Shown: positions 1 through 8,532 of the stretch, piece by piece
How the letters are laid out: each line of letters begins with the position of its first letter
How positions within the stretch are numbered: position 1 is the first letter of the stretch
Assembly: GCF_023684405.1 (NCBI RefSeq)
Contig: NZ_JAGSOI010000023.1
Location: forward strand, 1-36,264
Reading direction: 5' to 3'
From: Methanococcoides seepicolus
Lineage (GTDB): Archaea; Halobacteriota; Methanosarcinia; Methanosarcinales; Methanosarcinaceae
DNA: 36,264 nt
The notes under the pieces: model-generated
Seen by the model: the letters and a program-made list of their open reading frames with translations, nothing else
Databases searched by the model: none
Told to the model about the DNA's origin: nothing
Translations under genes and position numbers: made by a program

Positions 1-1
1 A

Positions 2-361
2 AAAAAATATTGTTGGATCTGGATTGCTGTTGATAGAGATGGAAAAAGGTTCATCGACTGCTCTTTTGGTGGCAGGGGGACGGAAACAGGACTAAATCTC
101 TGGAAAAAGTTAAAGGGGAAGGAGATTGGAGAAGTGATGACTGATCACTGGAGGGCATATGCAGAGTTTCTTCCAGAAAAAATTCATACTCAATCCAAAG
201 CTGAAACATATACTGTTGAAGGATATAACAGCATAATTAGGCACTTTCTGGCAAGATTGAGAAGAAAGTCAAAGTGTTATACTAAGAGTCTTGAAATGCT
301 GAAGTACTCTGTTCTTCTTTTGATGAAGTACAGAAATAAAGAGTTAGCTATGTTTAGTTAA
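2..361 (+). mobile_element. IS1-family transposase, 3' part (N-terminus outside window)
   Basis: The frame is open from the first bases of the window to a TAA at 359-361 and gives the last 119 residues of a DDE transposase. It begins KYCWIWIAVDRDGK, continues with MTDHWRAYAEFLP, and ends with the VEGYNSIIRHFLARLRRKSK block followed by a CYTKSLEM stretch. This C-terminal block (a Glu followed by N..IR..LARLRRK..C..KS) is characteristic of the IS1-family InsB catalytic end. The zinc-ribbon N-terminus would lie to the left of the window. Reading from base 2 rather than from the internal ATG at 134 restores conserved catalytic-domain sequence, so the ATG at 134 is not the start. It probably marks the border of an accessory region with the two glycosyltransferase genes to its right. 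Family assignment is by motif recall, not by search. Confidence 0.85.
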
Positions 362-387
362 CAATACCTTAATTTTAACTGTCAAAC

Positions 388-403
388 TTGGGTCATAATA
401 GAA
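388..403. repeat. Possible terminal inverted repeat of the left IS1-family element
   Basis: The reverse complement of this stretch (TTCTATTATGACCCAA) resembles the stretch at 36165-36180 (TGTTATTAGGACCTAT) with 11 of 16 identical bases. One lies 27 bases after a transposase stop and the other 8 bases before a transposase start, where IS1-type ends are expected. The match is short, so this is tentative. Confidence 0.3.
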
Positions 404-449
404 ATCTGGTGGAAACGATGTTCTCTGTCTTGAAAAAAATATGGTGAAG

Positions 450-483
450 AACCTTGACAGGTATGCCAAGGTTATTTTTATTA
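450..483. terminator. Hairpin with flanking A-run and T-run, possibly bidirectional terminator
   Basis: AACCTTG at 450-456 pairs with CAAGGTT at 467-473. It is followed by an ATTTTTATTA run on the right and preceded by GAAAAAAAT on the left (a T-run on the minus strand). It could therefore end transcripts of both the IS element (+) and the glycosyltransferase gene (-), whose stop codon is at 526. Confidence 0.5.
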
Positions 484-525
484 TCCAAATGAGGATTTCT
501 ACAGAGCCAATTTATTAAAACCAAA

Positions 526-1503
526 TCAATTATAGCCTTTCAGCAATAATTTTGTATAAGATCTGAGGTCACCTTTTTTAAGACTTTTGATATGTTTTAG
601 ACAATATGCATAAGCATAAATTATATATATAATTGTCCAAAAATTCTTCATAGAAGGTTTTAATATAAATTCTCCACATTTAATAATTAAATGTCCAATT
701 TTGCTCCATATAAATATAAGTTTATTTTTTAGAATTTGATCAACATTTTTATAAAACAAATATGTATGATATATATGCGATGTAAATATAGCTTCTTTTT
801 TTGGAGCTCTACCAGAATCTGATACTTTATGTATCAACTTTGCAAAAGGTGTTTGATAAAGTGTTCTAGGATATTTTTGTGAAATTCGGTAAGAAAAATC
901 TACGTCATCTCCAGAGCAGTATTTATACATGTTTTCATCAAATTTTATTTCACTAACTATGTCTTTTTTGTAACAAGTGCATCCTGACATTAACCATTCA
1001 CAATTTATTATTTTGGTTAAGGGGTCTGCATAGATACTTTGTATGGATGGAAGCAATTTGTTTGTATCTTTTTTCGAATGAGTCAAAAAGAATAATTTCC
1101 TTATTGAATTAATATTATAAAGTGATCTATTTGTGATATAGCCTTGTACACCAATTGCATTTGGATGCTTCTTATATACATATAGAATTTCTTCAACAAA
1201 ATTTTCATCCAATATCACGTCATCATCTAAGAGCAATAATATATCACCAATAGCTTTTTTTGCCCCTATATTTCGAGCTATTGTCGCGCTATTTAGATCA
1301 CCATTTTTTATATATTTAAGATTTATGCCAGCCTCACCGCATATGTTTGCTTTACATTCCATATATCTTTCAGTTTCGAAATCATTTGCATTATCAATAA
1401 CAATTATTTCTATAGGCATTTTTGTTTGGACAAAAATTGAATCAAGACACTCACTTAAATCATTTACTCTCTTGTATGTGGGAATAATTACCGAAACTTG
1501 CAT
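526..1503 (-). CDS. Family 2 glycosyltransferase (soluble, GT-A fold)
   Basis: Probable sugar transferase using a nucleotide-activated sugar, working on a surface glycan or glycoprotein; donor and acceptor cannot be read from sequence. The 325-residue protein opens with VSVIIPTYKR (residues 3-12), the classic GT2 start, has an IIVIDNAN strand near 33-40 and a DDD metal-binding motif at 93-95 within ILLLLDDDVIL. A later EWLMSG segment and a GDDVDFSYRI motif match the acceptor-side and catalytic acidic region of GT2 enzymes. No transmembrane segment is evident. The gene is clearly AT-richer than the housekeeping genes further right and sits between an IS1-family remnant and a second glycosyltransferase on the opposite strand, which suggests a laterally acquired or variable surface-polysaccharide region. 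The start ATG at 1503 is followed at once by the conserved strand, so little can be missing. Confidence 0.85.
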   Translation of the reverse strand: MQVSVIIPTYKRVNDLSECLDSIFVQTKMPIEIIVIDNANDFETERYMECKANICGEAGINLKYIKNGDLNSATIARNIGAKKAIGDILLLLDDDVILDENFVEEILYVYKKHPNAIGVQGYITNRSLYNINSIRKLFFLTHSKKDTNKLLPSIQSIYADPLTKIINCEWLMSGCTCYKKDIVSEIKFDENMYKYCSGDDVDFSYRISQKYPRTLYQTPFAKLIHKVSDSGRAPKKEAIFTSHIYHTYLFYKNVDQILKNKLIFIWSKIGHLIIKCGEFILKPSMKNFWTIIYIIYAYAYCLKHIKSLKKGDLRSYTKLLLKGYN

Positions 1504-1936
1504 AAATACACCATGAGCTATATTTCACTACACTTTATGTTTTTATCAATGGCTTATGTGGAAAGCTCTACTAGTTTAACGTTACCCATGACTTTGTTTA
1601 AAAATTAATGTTTCAATTTACTTAAGCCACAAAAAAAGCAACAAATCTATCGTCTGCAGACAAGTATAGCAACTTTATCTACAAAACTCCAGGAATAATC
1701 TTACTTCCCACAGATTTCTTTTGATATCACTTCAAAGTGCTAGCGCAACAAATGTCTACAACTCTTTTTGTTAAACCCTGATAATACATGCTAGTTTACG
1801 AATTTTTGATGCGTGTTAAAATCAGCATACAAAATGAGTATCTTTGAGATACATCTGTGGAAAGTAAAATCCATACCTTATCTTTTTTGATTTATCAATA
1901 AAAAATATATTCAATTAAGACATCAAGTTCTATATT
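1504..1936. other. Gene-free AT-rich spacer between divergent glycosyltransferase genes
   Basis: About 430 bases with no credible coding frame on either strand. It must hold the two divergent promoters. A TATA-like AAAAAATATATTC lies near 1900-1912, about 25-35 bases before the ATG at 1937. A small hairpin GTATCT-TTG-AGATAC lies near 1840-1854. Nothing else stands out. Confidence 0.5.
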
Positions 1937-3064
1937 ATGACTTTATTATTCAAATTAACCTTATTAGCAACTATCATCCCTATATCAATTTATATTATCT
2001 ATGTGGTTGCTATATTTTCTACAAGGCAAAATACTCAACTATTGCCCAAAAGCCAACCAAAGACAACTGTTGTAATTCCTACATACAATGAAGAAGAAGT
2101 GATTGATCATAAAATAAAAAATATAAAGGATATTAACTACCCCACAGAAAATATCCATGCCATCGTTGTGGATGACAAATCTTCTGACAATACCGTGGAA
2201 CTTGCAAACCAAGCATTCAAAAAATACGGCATATCCGGCGAAGTAATTGTCAAAGAGAAACGTACAGGGACAAACGCATCGGTTAATCTGGGAGTTTCAA
2301 AAGCCAACACAGACATAGTTGTGACAACCGATGCTGACGTGACCTTTGAAGAGAATGCCCTTAATTATGCTATCGGAAGATTGCTGAGTGACGAAAATAT
2401 CGGAGCAGTGTGTGGAGAACTTGAACCCATAATAAAAGAAAAATCCTTCACTACCAGCTCAGAAAAAGCATATCGCTCAGTCTATGGAAAAATGTGTACA
2501 TGGGAAAGCAACATCCATTCAACATACTGTTTCAATGGACCACTAATTGTCCTTAAGAAAAAAGCATTTTCACCAATCCCTGAGACCCACGGAGCATCAG
2601 ATGCAGGAATGGCCCTCAAGATCATTCATAATGGTTACCGATGTATTTACGAAGCAAATGCAAGATTCTATGAATACATCACAGGCGATCTCAGCCAACA
2701 ACGTCGTCAGAAACTGCGCCGTTCAGCAAGACTTCTTGAGGCAACACTATACAATTTAGATCTAATATCTCCAAAGTATGGGAAATTCGGGATGTTCATT
2801 TTCCCCTTGAGATTTTTGATGTTCTTTATAGCTCCGGCTGCCTTTTTCACAAGTGTGATATTGTGGTCATACTTACTTGGACAGATTAATTTGTTTAATG
2901 GCATATTGGTATGGATTGGTTTTTTCCTGGCGTTGCTTTCAGGAAATGTGCGCTCTAATCTGGTATCATCTTTTATATGGCATCAGATATACTTGCTTGT
3001 TAGCCTGACACGCATGTTTAGGGGAATGCATGTATGGAAAGCAGTTGAAAGGGAAAAAGTTTGA
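1937..3064 (+). CDS. Membrane-bound family 2 glycosyltransferase
   Basis: A 375-residue processive-type GT2 enzyme, resembling the cellulose/hyaluronan synthase-like group, that probably transfers or polymerises sugars at the inner face of the cell membrane. Residues 1-28 form a transmembrane helix. The catalytic domain starts with VVIPTYNEEE (45-54), has VVDD at 77-80 and the DXD-type motif TDADV at 131-135, then a GASDAGMALKI segment and QQRRQKLRRS, which sits where the Q-x-x-R-W motif lies in processive enzymes. From about residue 285 to 365 there are two or three more hydrophobic helices. It is divergent from the soluble glycosyltransferase at 526-1503, and the two may share a surface-glycan role. 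A hairpin terminator follows the stop directly. Substrate unknown. Confidence 0.85.
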   Translation: MTLLFKLTLLATIIPISIYIIYVVAIFSTRQNTQLLPKSQPKTTVVIPTYNEEEVIDHKIKNIKDINYPTENIHAIVVDDKSSDNTVELANQAFKKYGISGEVIVKEKRTGTNASVNLGVSKANTDIVVTTDADVTFEENALNYAIGRLLSDENIGAVCGELEPIIKEKSFTTSSEKAYRSVYGKMCTWESNIHSTYCFNGPLIVLKKKAFSPIPETHGASDAGMALKIIHNGYRCIYEANARFYEYITGDLSQQRRQKLRRSARLLEATLYNLDLISPKYGKFGMFIFPLRFLMFFIAPAAFFTSVILWSYLLGQINLFNGILVWIGFFLALLSGNVRSNLVSSFIWHQIYLLVSLTRMFRGMHVWKAVEREKV

Positions 3065-3082
3065 TTTTCATAAAAAGAGATG

Positions 3083-3109
3083 AATAGGTGAGTTACACCT
3101 ATTTTTCTT
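3083..3109 (+). terminator. Hairpin terminator after the membrane glycosyltransferase
   Basis: A perfect 8-bp stem, AATAGGTG (3083-3090) with CACCTATT (3096-3103), has a five-base loop and runs straight into a T-rich tract (TTTTTCTTATT). It begins 19 bases after the TGA at 3062-3064. Confidence 0.7.
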
Positions 3110-3221
3110 ATTGTCTCCCATAATTATTATCAAACCGCTCACAAGATCATAGATATAATATTTGGAGTCTGATCCCTTTTCATTTAAGGCGTTGTATCCT
3201 CTAAATAAAAAGGTATGCAGC

Positions 3222-3616
3222 TCACAATGGAACTATCCCAAGCAACTGCAAAAGGCTGAAAGACCCCCATATGACCAGAAGATTGTTGATCACAAGAAAA
3301 ACACCAACAAATGTGATCAAACCCTTCATCATTGGCCAGAGATCTGTCTTTTGCTTTTCGGAGGACGAAAATGCGCCCTTATAGATCCAATGCACTGTAA
3401 GGACAAAAACCAATTTTAAAGCAAAAAGCGCCCACACTCCGAACTCTGCCATTACCAAAGCCATAAACCCATTTGCCTCAACCCCATAATTAAGAGCTTT
3501 AGCTGTGGTTATGAAGTCGCCCAGCACATAGAATACAAGGATTACCGGATATCGTAAAGGAAATCATTGAATTCTTTTACAGATTCCAGATTATGTGTGG
3601 AAAACACTTGTTGCAT
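3222..3616 (-). pseudogene. Small membrane protein resembling DUF5658, apparently frameshifted
   Basis: The long frame (3527 down to 3222) encodes a three- to four-helix membrane protein with LGDFITTAKALNYG and VEANGFMALVMAEFG, resembling the D-x-x-TT...EAN-(P/G) signature of DUF5658-type archaeal membrane proteins. In that frame the first helix (YPVILVFYVLGDF) has no start codon except an internal GTG at 3527. In the neighbouring frame an ATG at 3616 gives MQQVFSTHNLESVKEFNDFL before a TAA at 3542-3544. Joining the two with one extra base in the CTTTA run near 3550-3556 gives a complete N-terminus (NDFLLRYPVILVFY). I infer a one-base deletion, either real or a homopolymer error. Function of the family is unknown to me. 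The gene diverges from the M24 peptidase gene at 3782. Confidence 0.55.
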
Positions 3617-3781
3617 AGTGATAATATCCCATGTTCATTGTTATGTACCGTATGCCCACATATCTAATGCTGATGTCCACACAGTTTTCAATGATAGCTT
3701 TTGAAAGTGGTATTGAAAAATATAAGCCCCCTGAATGACAAAAACTGCAAGCTTATGTACTAGTACAACAATCCCAATAAT

Positions 3782-4957
3782 ATGGAACAGAAAGAAAACA
3801 ACATAGACATAACCTCTCAGCTTACAGAAAAGGGATGTGATGCTTTCCTGATAATGGGGAACTCGAATAATGCAGATGTGTATTACACAACACATTTTCT
3901 GGCAGCGGACCCATTCACATATATACAGACAAAAAATGGAGAAGAGACCCTTATCGTTTCCAGCATGGAACTGGGCAGGGCAAAGATAGAGGCCCGGGTC
4001 GAGACCGTACAAACAATGCAGGAATATGGATTTAGTGAGAAGATGAAAGAGAGGAAGGATGGCGAACTCGCATACTGTGATTGTCTGGCAGCGGTCTTCC
4101 AGAGAATGGGTGCTAAACACATCATGGTACCGCGCGATTTTCCCCTTTTTACTGCCCAGACACTGAAAGAGCTGGGGTTCACTATCATTCCTGCAAAGAG
4201 CCCTTTCAAGGAACTGAGGACAAGGAAGGACAAGGAACAGATCGAGAAGATAAAAGAGGCACAATTTGCTTGTGAGAAAGCAATGGAAACTGCCATTAAT
4301 ATAATTGCAAGGTCTGAGGTCAAAGAAGGTGTCCTATACAGTGATGAAGTGCCCATAACCTCTGAGACCATACGTATAGCCATCGAACACACCCTTCTGG
4401 ACCATGGCTGTGAAGCAGAAAGCACGATTGTTGCCTGCGGTAAGAATTCCGCAAACCCCCATTGGGAGGGAGAGGGAGATATCAAGGCCAACCAACCCAT
4501 AGTCATTGATATATTCCCCCGCAACAAAAGAAGTCGCTATTTTGCAGATATGACACGGACGGTCCTTAAAGGGGAAGCTCCTGAAAAACTAAAGGAAATG
4601 TATGAAGCAGTCCATGCAGCACAGGAAGCAGCATTTGCAGTATTAAGACCAGGGATCCTTTATAGTGATGTGCATAATGCCGTCTGTGACGAGTTCGAAA
4701 AGAGAGGGTATGGCACCATAAGAAGTGATTCGAAGGTAGGTTTCATTCACTCGACCGGGCATGGTGTAGGATTGGACATACATGAATTACCTTCTGTTTC
4801 CCTGCAGGAAGTAGAGGTTAAGCAAGGCCATGTCGTTACGATAGAACCGGGACTCTACTATCCGGAGCTTGGCGGGATAAGGATCGAAGATATGGTAGTC
4901 ATAACCGCAGATGGTTTTGAGAATCTGACAAAAATGGAAAAGGAATTTGTAGTTTGA
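3782..4957 (+). CDS. pepQ: M24-family Xaa-Pro dipeptidase/aminopeptidase
   Basis: Cytoplasmic metallopeptidase that removes an N-terminal residue before proline or splits X-Pro dipeptides. The 391 residues divide into a creatinase-like N-terminal domain (about 1-150) and the pita-bread catalytic domain. All five metal ligands of the M24 family can be placed: D243 in VIDIFPR, D256 in FADMTRT, H327 in STGHGVG, E355 in TIEPGLYY and E369 in IRIEDM. The sequence does not tell prolidase from aminopeptidase P with certainty. No clear ribosome binding site precedes the ATG; a TATA-like AAAATATAAG lies near 3716-3725. The stop overlaps the reading space of the next M24 gene (methionine aminopeptidase), so the two are probably co-transcribed. 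Several long antisense frames over this gene are shadows. Confidence 0.88.
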   Translation: MEQKENNIDITSQLTEKGCDAFLIMGNSNNADVYYTTHFLAADPFTYIQTKNGEETLIVSSMELGRAKIEARVETVQTMQEYGFSEKMKERKDGELAYCDCLAAVFQRMGAKHIMVPRDFPLFTAQTLKELGFTIIPAKSPFKELRTRKDKEQIEKIKEAQFACEKAMETAINIIARSEVKEGVLYSDEVPITSETIRIAIEHTLLDHGCEAESTIVACGKNSANPHWEGEGDIKANQPIVIDIFPRNKRSRYFADMTRTVLKGEAPEKLKEMYEAVHAAQEAAFAVLRPGILYSDVHNAVCDEFEKRGYGTIRSDSKVGFIHSTGHGVGLDIHELPSVSLQEVEVKQGHVVTIEPGLYYPELGGIRIEDMVVITADGFENLTKMEKEFVV

Positions 4958-4992
4958 ACATTTACCCTATTATCAAAGGCTGGTGTACACAT

Positions 4993-5886
4993 ATGGATGA
5001 GAAAATTGAGGATATTGAAGAGATTATCGGCAAATACATGCATGCAGGAGAGATCCTCTCAACTGTGAGAAGTGAGGCAAAAGAGAAGGTAAAGATAGGC
5101 ACGACCCTTCTGGAAGTCGCTGATTTTGTCGAGCAGAGAACCATCGAACTTGGAGGATTGCCTGCATTCCCATGTAACATTTCAAGAAATGATGAGGCTG
5201 CCCATGCCACCCCACTGATAGGAGATGAAACGGTCTTTGCAGAGGATGTGGTGAAACTTGACCTCGGCGTGCATATTGACGGTTTCATTGCAGATTCGGC
5301 CATTACGGTCGACCTTACGAATGAGAACTCCGATCTTGTAAAGGCTTCCGAAGATGCGCTGTATGCAGCCATTGATATAATCAAGAACGGGATCAATACT
5401 GCAGAGATAGGGGCTGTCATCGAGGATACGATCACAGGACATGGCTTCAAGCCTATTGCAAACCTTACAGGTCATGGTGTCGCCCAATATCTCGCACATG
5501 TACCACCCAGCATCCCAAATCGCCATATTGGCCAAGGGGTGACGATCAAAACAGGAGATATCTTTGCGATAGAACCTTTTGCCACCGATGGTGCAGGAAA
5601 AGTGGCAGATGGGTCCCTGACAGAGATATTCCAGGTAATTGGACACAAACCAATACGATTGCCTGCGGTCAGAAAAGTTCTCAAGGAACTGGAGCAGTAC
5701 AGAACTTTGCCTTTTGCCAAAAGGTGGCTCAAGTCGGATAAGCTCGATTATTCATTGATGCAACTTGAGAAAGCAGGCATTCTCACATCCTACCCGGTCC
5801 TAAAGGATGTTGGTGGCGGGTTGGTATCACAAGCAGAACATACGGTCATCGTCACTGACGATGGTTGTAAAGTGATAACCAAGTAA
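4993..5886 (+). CDS. map: Methionine aminopeptidase, type II (archaeal)
   Basis: Removes the initiator methionine from nascent proteins. With the ATG at 4993 the protein has 297 residues. H71 (EAAHATP), D90 (KLDLGVH), D101 (FIADSAIT), H161 (LTGHGVAQY), E194 (FAIEPFATDG) and a late Glu in SQAEHTVIV match the substrate-binding His and the metal ligands of M24A enzymes. The insert between H161 and E194 and the later helical segment (about 225-260) fit the type II (eukaryote/archaea) form. A TTG at 4954 would overlap the previous stop and add 13 residues (NIYPIIKGWCTH...) that look unlike the family. The ATG at 4993, preceded by GGTG at 4982-4985, is the better start. Probably in one operon with the upstream Xaa-Pro peptidase and perhaps the downstream secreted protein, 12 bases away. 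Confidence 0.93.
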   Translation: MDEKIEDIEEIIGKYMHAGEILSTVRSEAKEKVKIGTTLLEVADFVEQRTIELGGLPAFPCNISRNDEAAHATPLIGDETVFAEDVVKLDLGVHIDGFIADSAITVDLTNENSDLVKASEDALYAAIDIIKNGINTAEIGAVIEDTITGHGFKPIANLTGHGVAQYLAHVPPSIPNRHIGQGVTIKTGDIFAIEPFATDGAGKVADGSLTEIFQVIGHKPIRLPAVRKVLKELEQYRTLPFAKRWLKSDKLDYSLMQLEKAGILTSYPVLKDVGGGLVSQAEHTVIVTDDGCKVITK

Positions 5887-5898
5887 GGATAGGATAGA

Positions 5899-6516
5899 AT
5901 GCGGTATATTCCGACATTGTTGCTGGCATTGCTCACCGTAGCCATGATAGCATCCCCCTCATCTGCCTTCGAATGGAAGAACACAATTATCTTGGAAGAA
6001 GATGGGATGTCATGGAGCTATGAAGAGAGCTATTCCGGTGAAGATGTCGGAGCATTTCGTTCTTATGCGGACAAGAACGTTGGGAATGGGGATGGATATA
6101 TCAGTGCATGGGAACTCATGAAGCTGGACCACCGTATACGTAGTAGGCTTTATGGTTCACTTGGAAAGGAACTGGATGTGATGTTCGACAATTCTGCAAA
6201 GAATGTAAACGTTTTTGAGGTGGATGCCGAAATATCCAGAAGTGTTCTGGGAAGTACTGACAAGACCGATATTATCAATAACAGATATTTTGTCACATAC
6301 ACTTTTGAGAAGGATATTTTCGAGCTGGGAGATAGTGTGAGCTTTGATGGAGAAGCAAATACCGGTCTGACCATCACAATGCCTGAAGGAATGGAAGTAA
6401 TTGCCACCGAAGGCATTGATAGTCGATTTGTTGAAACAATTGACAATCGTACAGTGATCAGTGGTCATTTTGGAATTGAGGGTTTGGCAACGGTTGAGTT
6501 TAGCAGGAAAGACTAA
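5899..6516 (+). CDS. Predicted secreted protein of unknown function with an EF-hand-like loop
   Basis: A 205-residue protein with a clear Sec signal peptide (RYIPTLLLALLTVAMIASPSSA, cleavage expected after residue 23, before FEWKN). The mature part carries DKNVGNGDGYISAWELMKLD at about 53-72, an acidic Asp/Asn/Gly loop followed by a helix that looks like a degenerate EF-hand or dockerin-type calcium loop. The rest is beta-rich with no cysteines, and no C-terminal membrane anchor is seen. I do not recognise the family. It follows the methionine aminopeptidase stop by 12 bases on the same strand, so it may share the transcript, although the function looks unrelated. The start is supported by the signal peptide; a GGATAGG stretch lies just upstream. 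Confidence 0.75.
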   Translation: MRYIPTLLLALLTVAMIASPSSAFEWKNTIILEEDGMSWSYEESYSGEDVGAFRSYADKNVGNGDGYISAWELMKLDHRIRSRLYGSLGKELDVMFDNSAKNVNVFEVDAEISRSVLGSTDKTDIINNRYFVTYTFEKDIFELGDSVSFDGEANTGLTITMPEGMEVIATEGIDSRFVETIDNRTVISGHFGIEGLATVEFSRKD

Positions 6517-6611
6517 TGAACGGATGCATTCGGACATCTTCCACCATCAGCTCTTGTTAATGCGACTATCCTATCAAAACATTAATCTAAATTGAAATTG
6601 TTTTTTCAATC

Positions 6612-6899
6612 ATGATCATAGAACAGATACCACTTGAAAATGGTACGGCCATTGGCCTTAAGTTCGACATGGGGAACGCACCACTGCTTGTTATAAAGGC
6701 TGACAAGGGATTTGTGATGTGCGGATACCTTGACACTGAGATAGCAGAAAGGTTAGGCGATGTTGCCGCCAAGGTAAGGGGCGTTGACGAGTTTGAAGAC
6801 GTACTGCATGCCGAAGTGATCGATGTCACAGGGCATGCGAAGGCACTTGGCGTTAAACCCGGCATGAAGGGACATGAAGCCCTTGAGCTGATGTTCTGA
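6612..6899 (+). CDS. DUF1805 (YunC-type) family protein
   Basis: A 95-residue single-domain protein whose length and pattern fit DUF1805: LENGTAIGLKFDMGNAPLLV near 9-28, KGFVMCGYLDTEIAERLGD near 32-50, then a VRGVDEFEDVLHAEV segment and a final VKPGMKGHEALE. Members are small alpha/beta proteins common in archaea and Bacillus, with no established biochemical role. The stop lies 8 bases before the start of the tRNA methyltransferase gene, so the two are very likely co-transcribed. An AT-rich stretch near 6570-6600 may hold the promoter. Confident on family, unsure on function. Confidence 0.8.
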   Translation: MIIEQIPLENGTAIGLKFDMGNAPLLVIKADKGFVMCGYLDTEIAERLGDVAAKVRGVDEFEDVLHAEVIDVTGHAKALGVKPGMKGHEALELMF

Positions 6900-6907
6900 A
6901 AGTTCTC

Positions 6908-7942
6908 ATGTTATACGCTTTTGAACTGTCAGGGGAACACGAGGACCTGCCACGCGCAGAGGTTCTCGCCTGCCTTGACCTTGTAGAGTTGGAATATAGA
7001 GAGAGTGAATACTTTGAGCACTGCCTTGTTGTGGATATTGAAGGTGAACCACAGGAAGTATTACATAAGCTGAGGGAGGTGGCAAAAAGGATAGCAATGA
7101 CACACCACATCCTGAAGGTCATAGATGTCTGCCCCACAGAGATAGAAAGCATAGTTGAGGTCGCGGAAGGATGTGATATTTCTGAGCACCTCAATGAAGG
7201 GCAGAAGTATGTGGTGCGGGCAAAACGTGTCAGGCACAATACGACCATCAAATGTGTTGATATCGAAAGACGTGTCGGAGGAGCCATATACAGGAAGGGA
7301 TTCAATGCAGACCTAAAGGACCCTGATGTGGAATTCCGAGCCATCCTTTCTGAAAAATGTGTTTTAGGCAGTGTTATCGCTTCAGTGGACAGAAGTGCTT
7401 ACGAAGAACGGGCACCGCATAAGAAGCCATTCTTTTACCCGGGGGTCTTGCGTCCACGTGTTGCACGGGCTCTTGTGAACATGGCATTGATAAAAGAGGG
7501 AGATGTGGTATTTGACCCGTTCTGCGGAACAGCGGGGATACTCGTTGAAGCAGGCCTTGTGGGAGCTACTGTGCTCGGGCTGGAAGTTCGTTACAAGATA
7601 GCCGTTGGGGCAGACATGAACCTTCGACACTTCAATGCAGACCAGACCATGATGATGGGAGATGCCTGTAAAGTCCCCCTTGTGGATGAGTCAGTAGATG
7701 CTGTCATTGCCGACCCGCCATACGGAAGGTCGGCAAGGGTAGAGGCAGAATCCTTGCATCACCTTTACGAACACTCGTTTGCTGAGATGTTCAGGGTTTT
7801 GAAACCGGGAAAACTGGCGATAATCGTTTCAGAGATAGATGTCACTGAGCTTGTAGAGAAGGCAGGCTTTACCATAAAGGACAGATACTTGCAAAGAGTA
7901 CACAAAAGCCTCACACGCAAGATAACGGTACTGCAAAAGTAA
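6908..7942 (+). CDS. tRNA (guanine(10)-N2)-dimethyltransferase, Trm-G10 type
   Basis: S-adenosylmethionine-dependent enzyme expected to methylate N2 of G10 in tRNA, the archaeal counterpart of Trm11. The 344-residue protein has a THUMP-type RNA-binding region at about 50-160 and a Rossmann methyltransferase domain. Residues 203-210 (DPFCGTAG) form the SAM-binding motif I, ADMN near 235-238 the acidic loop, and DPPYG (269-273) the N-methyltransferase motif IV that contacts the target base. The order THUMP then methyltransferase and the length fit the archaeal family. It follows the DUF1805 gene by 8 bases. The ATG at 6908 is kept because the first strand (LYAFELSG) is the usual start of the family. 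Confidence 0.9.
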   Translation: MLYAFELSGEHEDLPRAEVLACLDLVELEYRESEYFEHCLVVDIEGEPQEVLHKLREVAKRIAMTHHILKVIDVCPTEIESIVEVAEGCDISEHLNEGQKYVVRAKRVRHNTTIKCVDIERRVGGAIYRKGFNADLKDPDVEFRAILSEKCVLGSVIASVDRSAYEERAPHKKPFFYPGVLRPRVARALVNMALIKEGDVVFDPFCGTAGILVEAGLVGATVLGLEVRYKIAVGADMNLRHFNADQTMMMGDACKVPLVDESVDAVIADPPYGRSARVEAESLHHLYEHSFAEMFRVLKPGKLAIIVSEIDVTELVEKAGFTIKDRYLQRVHKSLTRKITVLQK

Positions 7943-7968
7943 AGGGAATTCCAACCGGTGTTTCAGCA

Positions 7969-8532
7969 TCAATTGGTCTCTTGTATCAGATGCCAGTATG
8001 CTGAAAGCTGACGGTCATATTCTTTCCGATCTGCATATCTTGAATCAATGACATTCCAGAAACGGAGGCTGTGATTTAGTTCGATCAAATGTGCCATCTC
8101 GTGGAAGACCACATATTCAATGAAAGATTCGGGGAGATGTATTAAATGCATGTTGAGGTTCACCCTTTTCTTTGAGCTGCAACTGCCCCATTTGGTCTTC
8201 ATTTTACGAAAGGTCACTTTTTCAGGTATTACCCCAAGTTCATCAGAGATGTTTTTGACATGATACATCACAATTCCCTTAAATTCTTCCTCCGACCTAT
8301 TCAGAAGTTCCTTTGAGGAAGATTCATGAATAGTATTTGTATATTCCACATGTCTCCTGTAGATCCACAATTTATGTTTATGGAGGAGCTCTTCGGATTT
8401 TTTGAAATTTAGAGGGACCGATACCTCCAATTTGCCAGAACCATATTTCAGTTTTGGACTCTTCACCCTACCATAGTTAAGACTATAAGGAATATCCAGC
8501 CCTTTGAGATTGATAGAATTTTCCGCACTCAT
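7969..8532 (-). CDS. YgjP-like metallopeptidase domain protein (DUF45/M48-like)
   Basis: Predicted zinc metalloprotein of the YgjP/WLM-related group. In its 187 residues the KTKWGSCS motif (112-119) and the HEMAHLIELNHS stretch (144-155) are diagnostic; H144 and H148 with E145 form the HExxH-type site, and H154 is a likely third ligand. Physiological substrate is not established for the family. In some bacteria relatives accompany type I restriction genes, but nothing like that is nearby. The start codon shares ATGA (8529-8532) with the stop of truA, so the two genes are translationally coupled. This conserved-looking overlap hints that the peptidase is read from the truA transcript. Confidence 0.87.
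   Translation of the reverse strand: MSAENSINLKGLDIPYSLNYGRVKSPKLKYGSGKLEVSVPLNFKKSEELLHKHKLWIYRRHVEYTNTIHESSSKELLNRSEEEFKGIVMYHVKNISDELGVIPEKVTFRKMKTKWGSCSSKKRVNLNMHLIHLPESFIEYVVFHEMAHLIELNHSLRFWNVIDSRYADRKEYDRQLSAYWHLIQETN

Noticed and set aside
3641-4264. Long antisense frame over the Xaa-Pro peptidase gene
   Set aside because: It mirrors a gene whose five metal ligands are all in place; the translation is Cys/Leu-rich with no domain and no ribosome binding site.
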